Part shown: positions 63,800 through 64,000 of the stretch, one piece after another | Numbering within the stretch: the first letter of the stretch is position 1 | Layout of the letters: the number at the start of each line of letters is the position of its first letter | Source: Endocarpon pusillum Z07020 | Taxonomy: Eukaryota > Ascomycota > Eurotiomycetes > Verrucariales > Verrucariaceae | Assembly (NCBI RefSeq): GCF_000464535.1 | Contig: NW_006916077.1 | Location: forward strand, 53,609-117,608 | DNA: 64,000 nucleotides | Reading direction: 5' to 3' | Notes under the pieces: generated by a model | The model's input: only the letters and a program-made list of their open reading frames with translations | The model's database searches: none | What the model was told of the DNA's origin: nothing | Program-made: the position numbers and the translations under genes

Positions 63800-63905
63800 G
63801 TACTACTTAGTGCTTAGCAGGAGAAGGCCTTCTAAAAACTATGCCTAAATTACCATCAATATGTGCTTAGTTTCAGCCTAACCGTGATATGATCTAGTTT
63901 ACATA
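63800..63905 (+). repeat. Dispersed repeat relic, copy B
   Basis: Matches 16062-16160 in the same orientation (GCTTAGCAGGAGAAGGCC, GTGCTTAG, CAGCCTAACCGTGATATG). Copies share order and spacing of these words but differ at many positions. Confidence 0.6.
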
Positions 63906-63910
63906 TTATC

Positions 63911-64000
63911 ATGTAGCCGTGGCCCAATGGGTGGAGCCCTTACCAGGGCCCCACTTGCAGGGGGGTACCCCCCCTACAAGCCCGCGCGCAGCGCGTGGCT
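63911..64000 (+). other. tRNA-like / SINE-like sequence, cut by window end
   Basis: TGGCCCAATGG at 63920-63930 matches the pol III A-box consensus TRGYNNARNNG at every defined position. A GC-rich hairpin-forming stretch follows, including the palindrome GGGGGGTACCCCCC (63960-63973) and GCGCGCAGCGCG. No proper B-box is visible before the edge. It could be the head of a SINE or other tRNA-derived repeat. Confidence 0.35.

Larger units (their letters stand above)
63596..64000. other. Terminal region with repeat relics
   Basis: The 3' region of the GH27 gene, TACTCCGTA at 63764-63772, TAGTACT runs, the second copy of the dispersed repeat and a tRNA-like sequence at the window edge. No gene. Confidence 0.6.

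Noticed and set aside
1..64000. CRISPR arrays, bacterial operons, phage or secondary-metabolite cluster core genes
   Set aside because: No spaced direct-repeat arrays and no polyketide synthase, peptide synthetase or terpene cyclase signatures were seen.

Overview
This window is nuclear DNA of a filamentous ascomycete (Pezizomycotina). Genes are intron-poor to moderately split, with introns mostly of about 45 to 120 bases that have GT...AG ends and CTAAC-like branch sites. There are eukaryotic housekeeping genes (Mcm2, Bos1 SNARE, Vps39, Gon7, Rrg7, Om14, UBR7) and a homologue of the conidiation regulator Medusa. Recurrent TACTCCGTA motifs between genes and the overall gene set fit Eurotiomycetes (Aspergillus/Penicillium relatives). 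The family placement is an inference, not a measurement.

Layout. 1-1109: 3' end of a GYF-domain protein gene with a frameshift followed by 72 perfect GGTGCG hexamers. 2652-6272: a short-chain dehydrogenase (SDR) gene whose catalytic Tyr is Phe, then a decayed calpain-type protease relic. 7218-9333: Om14-like mitochondrial outer-membrane protein and a small membrane protein. 10084-11209: Tc1/mariner-type element copy 1, partly hidden by an assembly gap. 11512-15259: secreted amidase and the Bos1 SNARE. 15260-21047: a gene-poor stretch with a dispersed-repeat relic, then the long leader of a medA-like gene (21048-23186). 25004-33723: a compact housekeeping block with an HLTF/Rad5-like SNF2-RING helicase, Rrg7, Gon7 and Vps39. 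33899-35190: a second, clearly dead Tc1/mariner-type element just upstream of vps39. 35644-43556: a membrane-anchored cupredoxin protein, a 6-phosphofructo-2-kinase/fructose-2,6-bisphosphatase gene with a frameshift, and a cysteine-rich protein with a SUMO-interaction-like motif. 43557-50327: gene-poor, with an ACC-synthase-like relic and an NmrA-like reductase. 50328-55794: homeodomain factor, Old-Yellow-Enzyme-like oxidoreductase and a second SDR. 56640-61566: mcm2 and a UBR7/Mlo2-like gene, divergently transcribed from a shared region that contains an MCB (ACGCGT) site. 62123-63595: secreted GH27 alpha-galactosidase. 63596-64000: a second copy of the dispersed repeat and a tRNA-like sequence cut by the window edge.

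The genes do not form one pathway. Housekeeping genes (vesicle trafficking, tRNA t6A modification, replication) alternate with accessory oxidoreductases and hydrolases, decayed gene fragments and transposons. No CRISPR array, operon or obvious secondary-metabolite cluster is present. The most unusual signals are: the two Tc1/mariner-type elements, which lack the expected TA flank and instead share a 5-base GGCCC direct flank; the uninterrupted 432-bp hexamer array at the end of a frameshifted gene; and frameshifts in two otherwise well-conserved genes, which could be real lesions or assembly errors.
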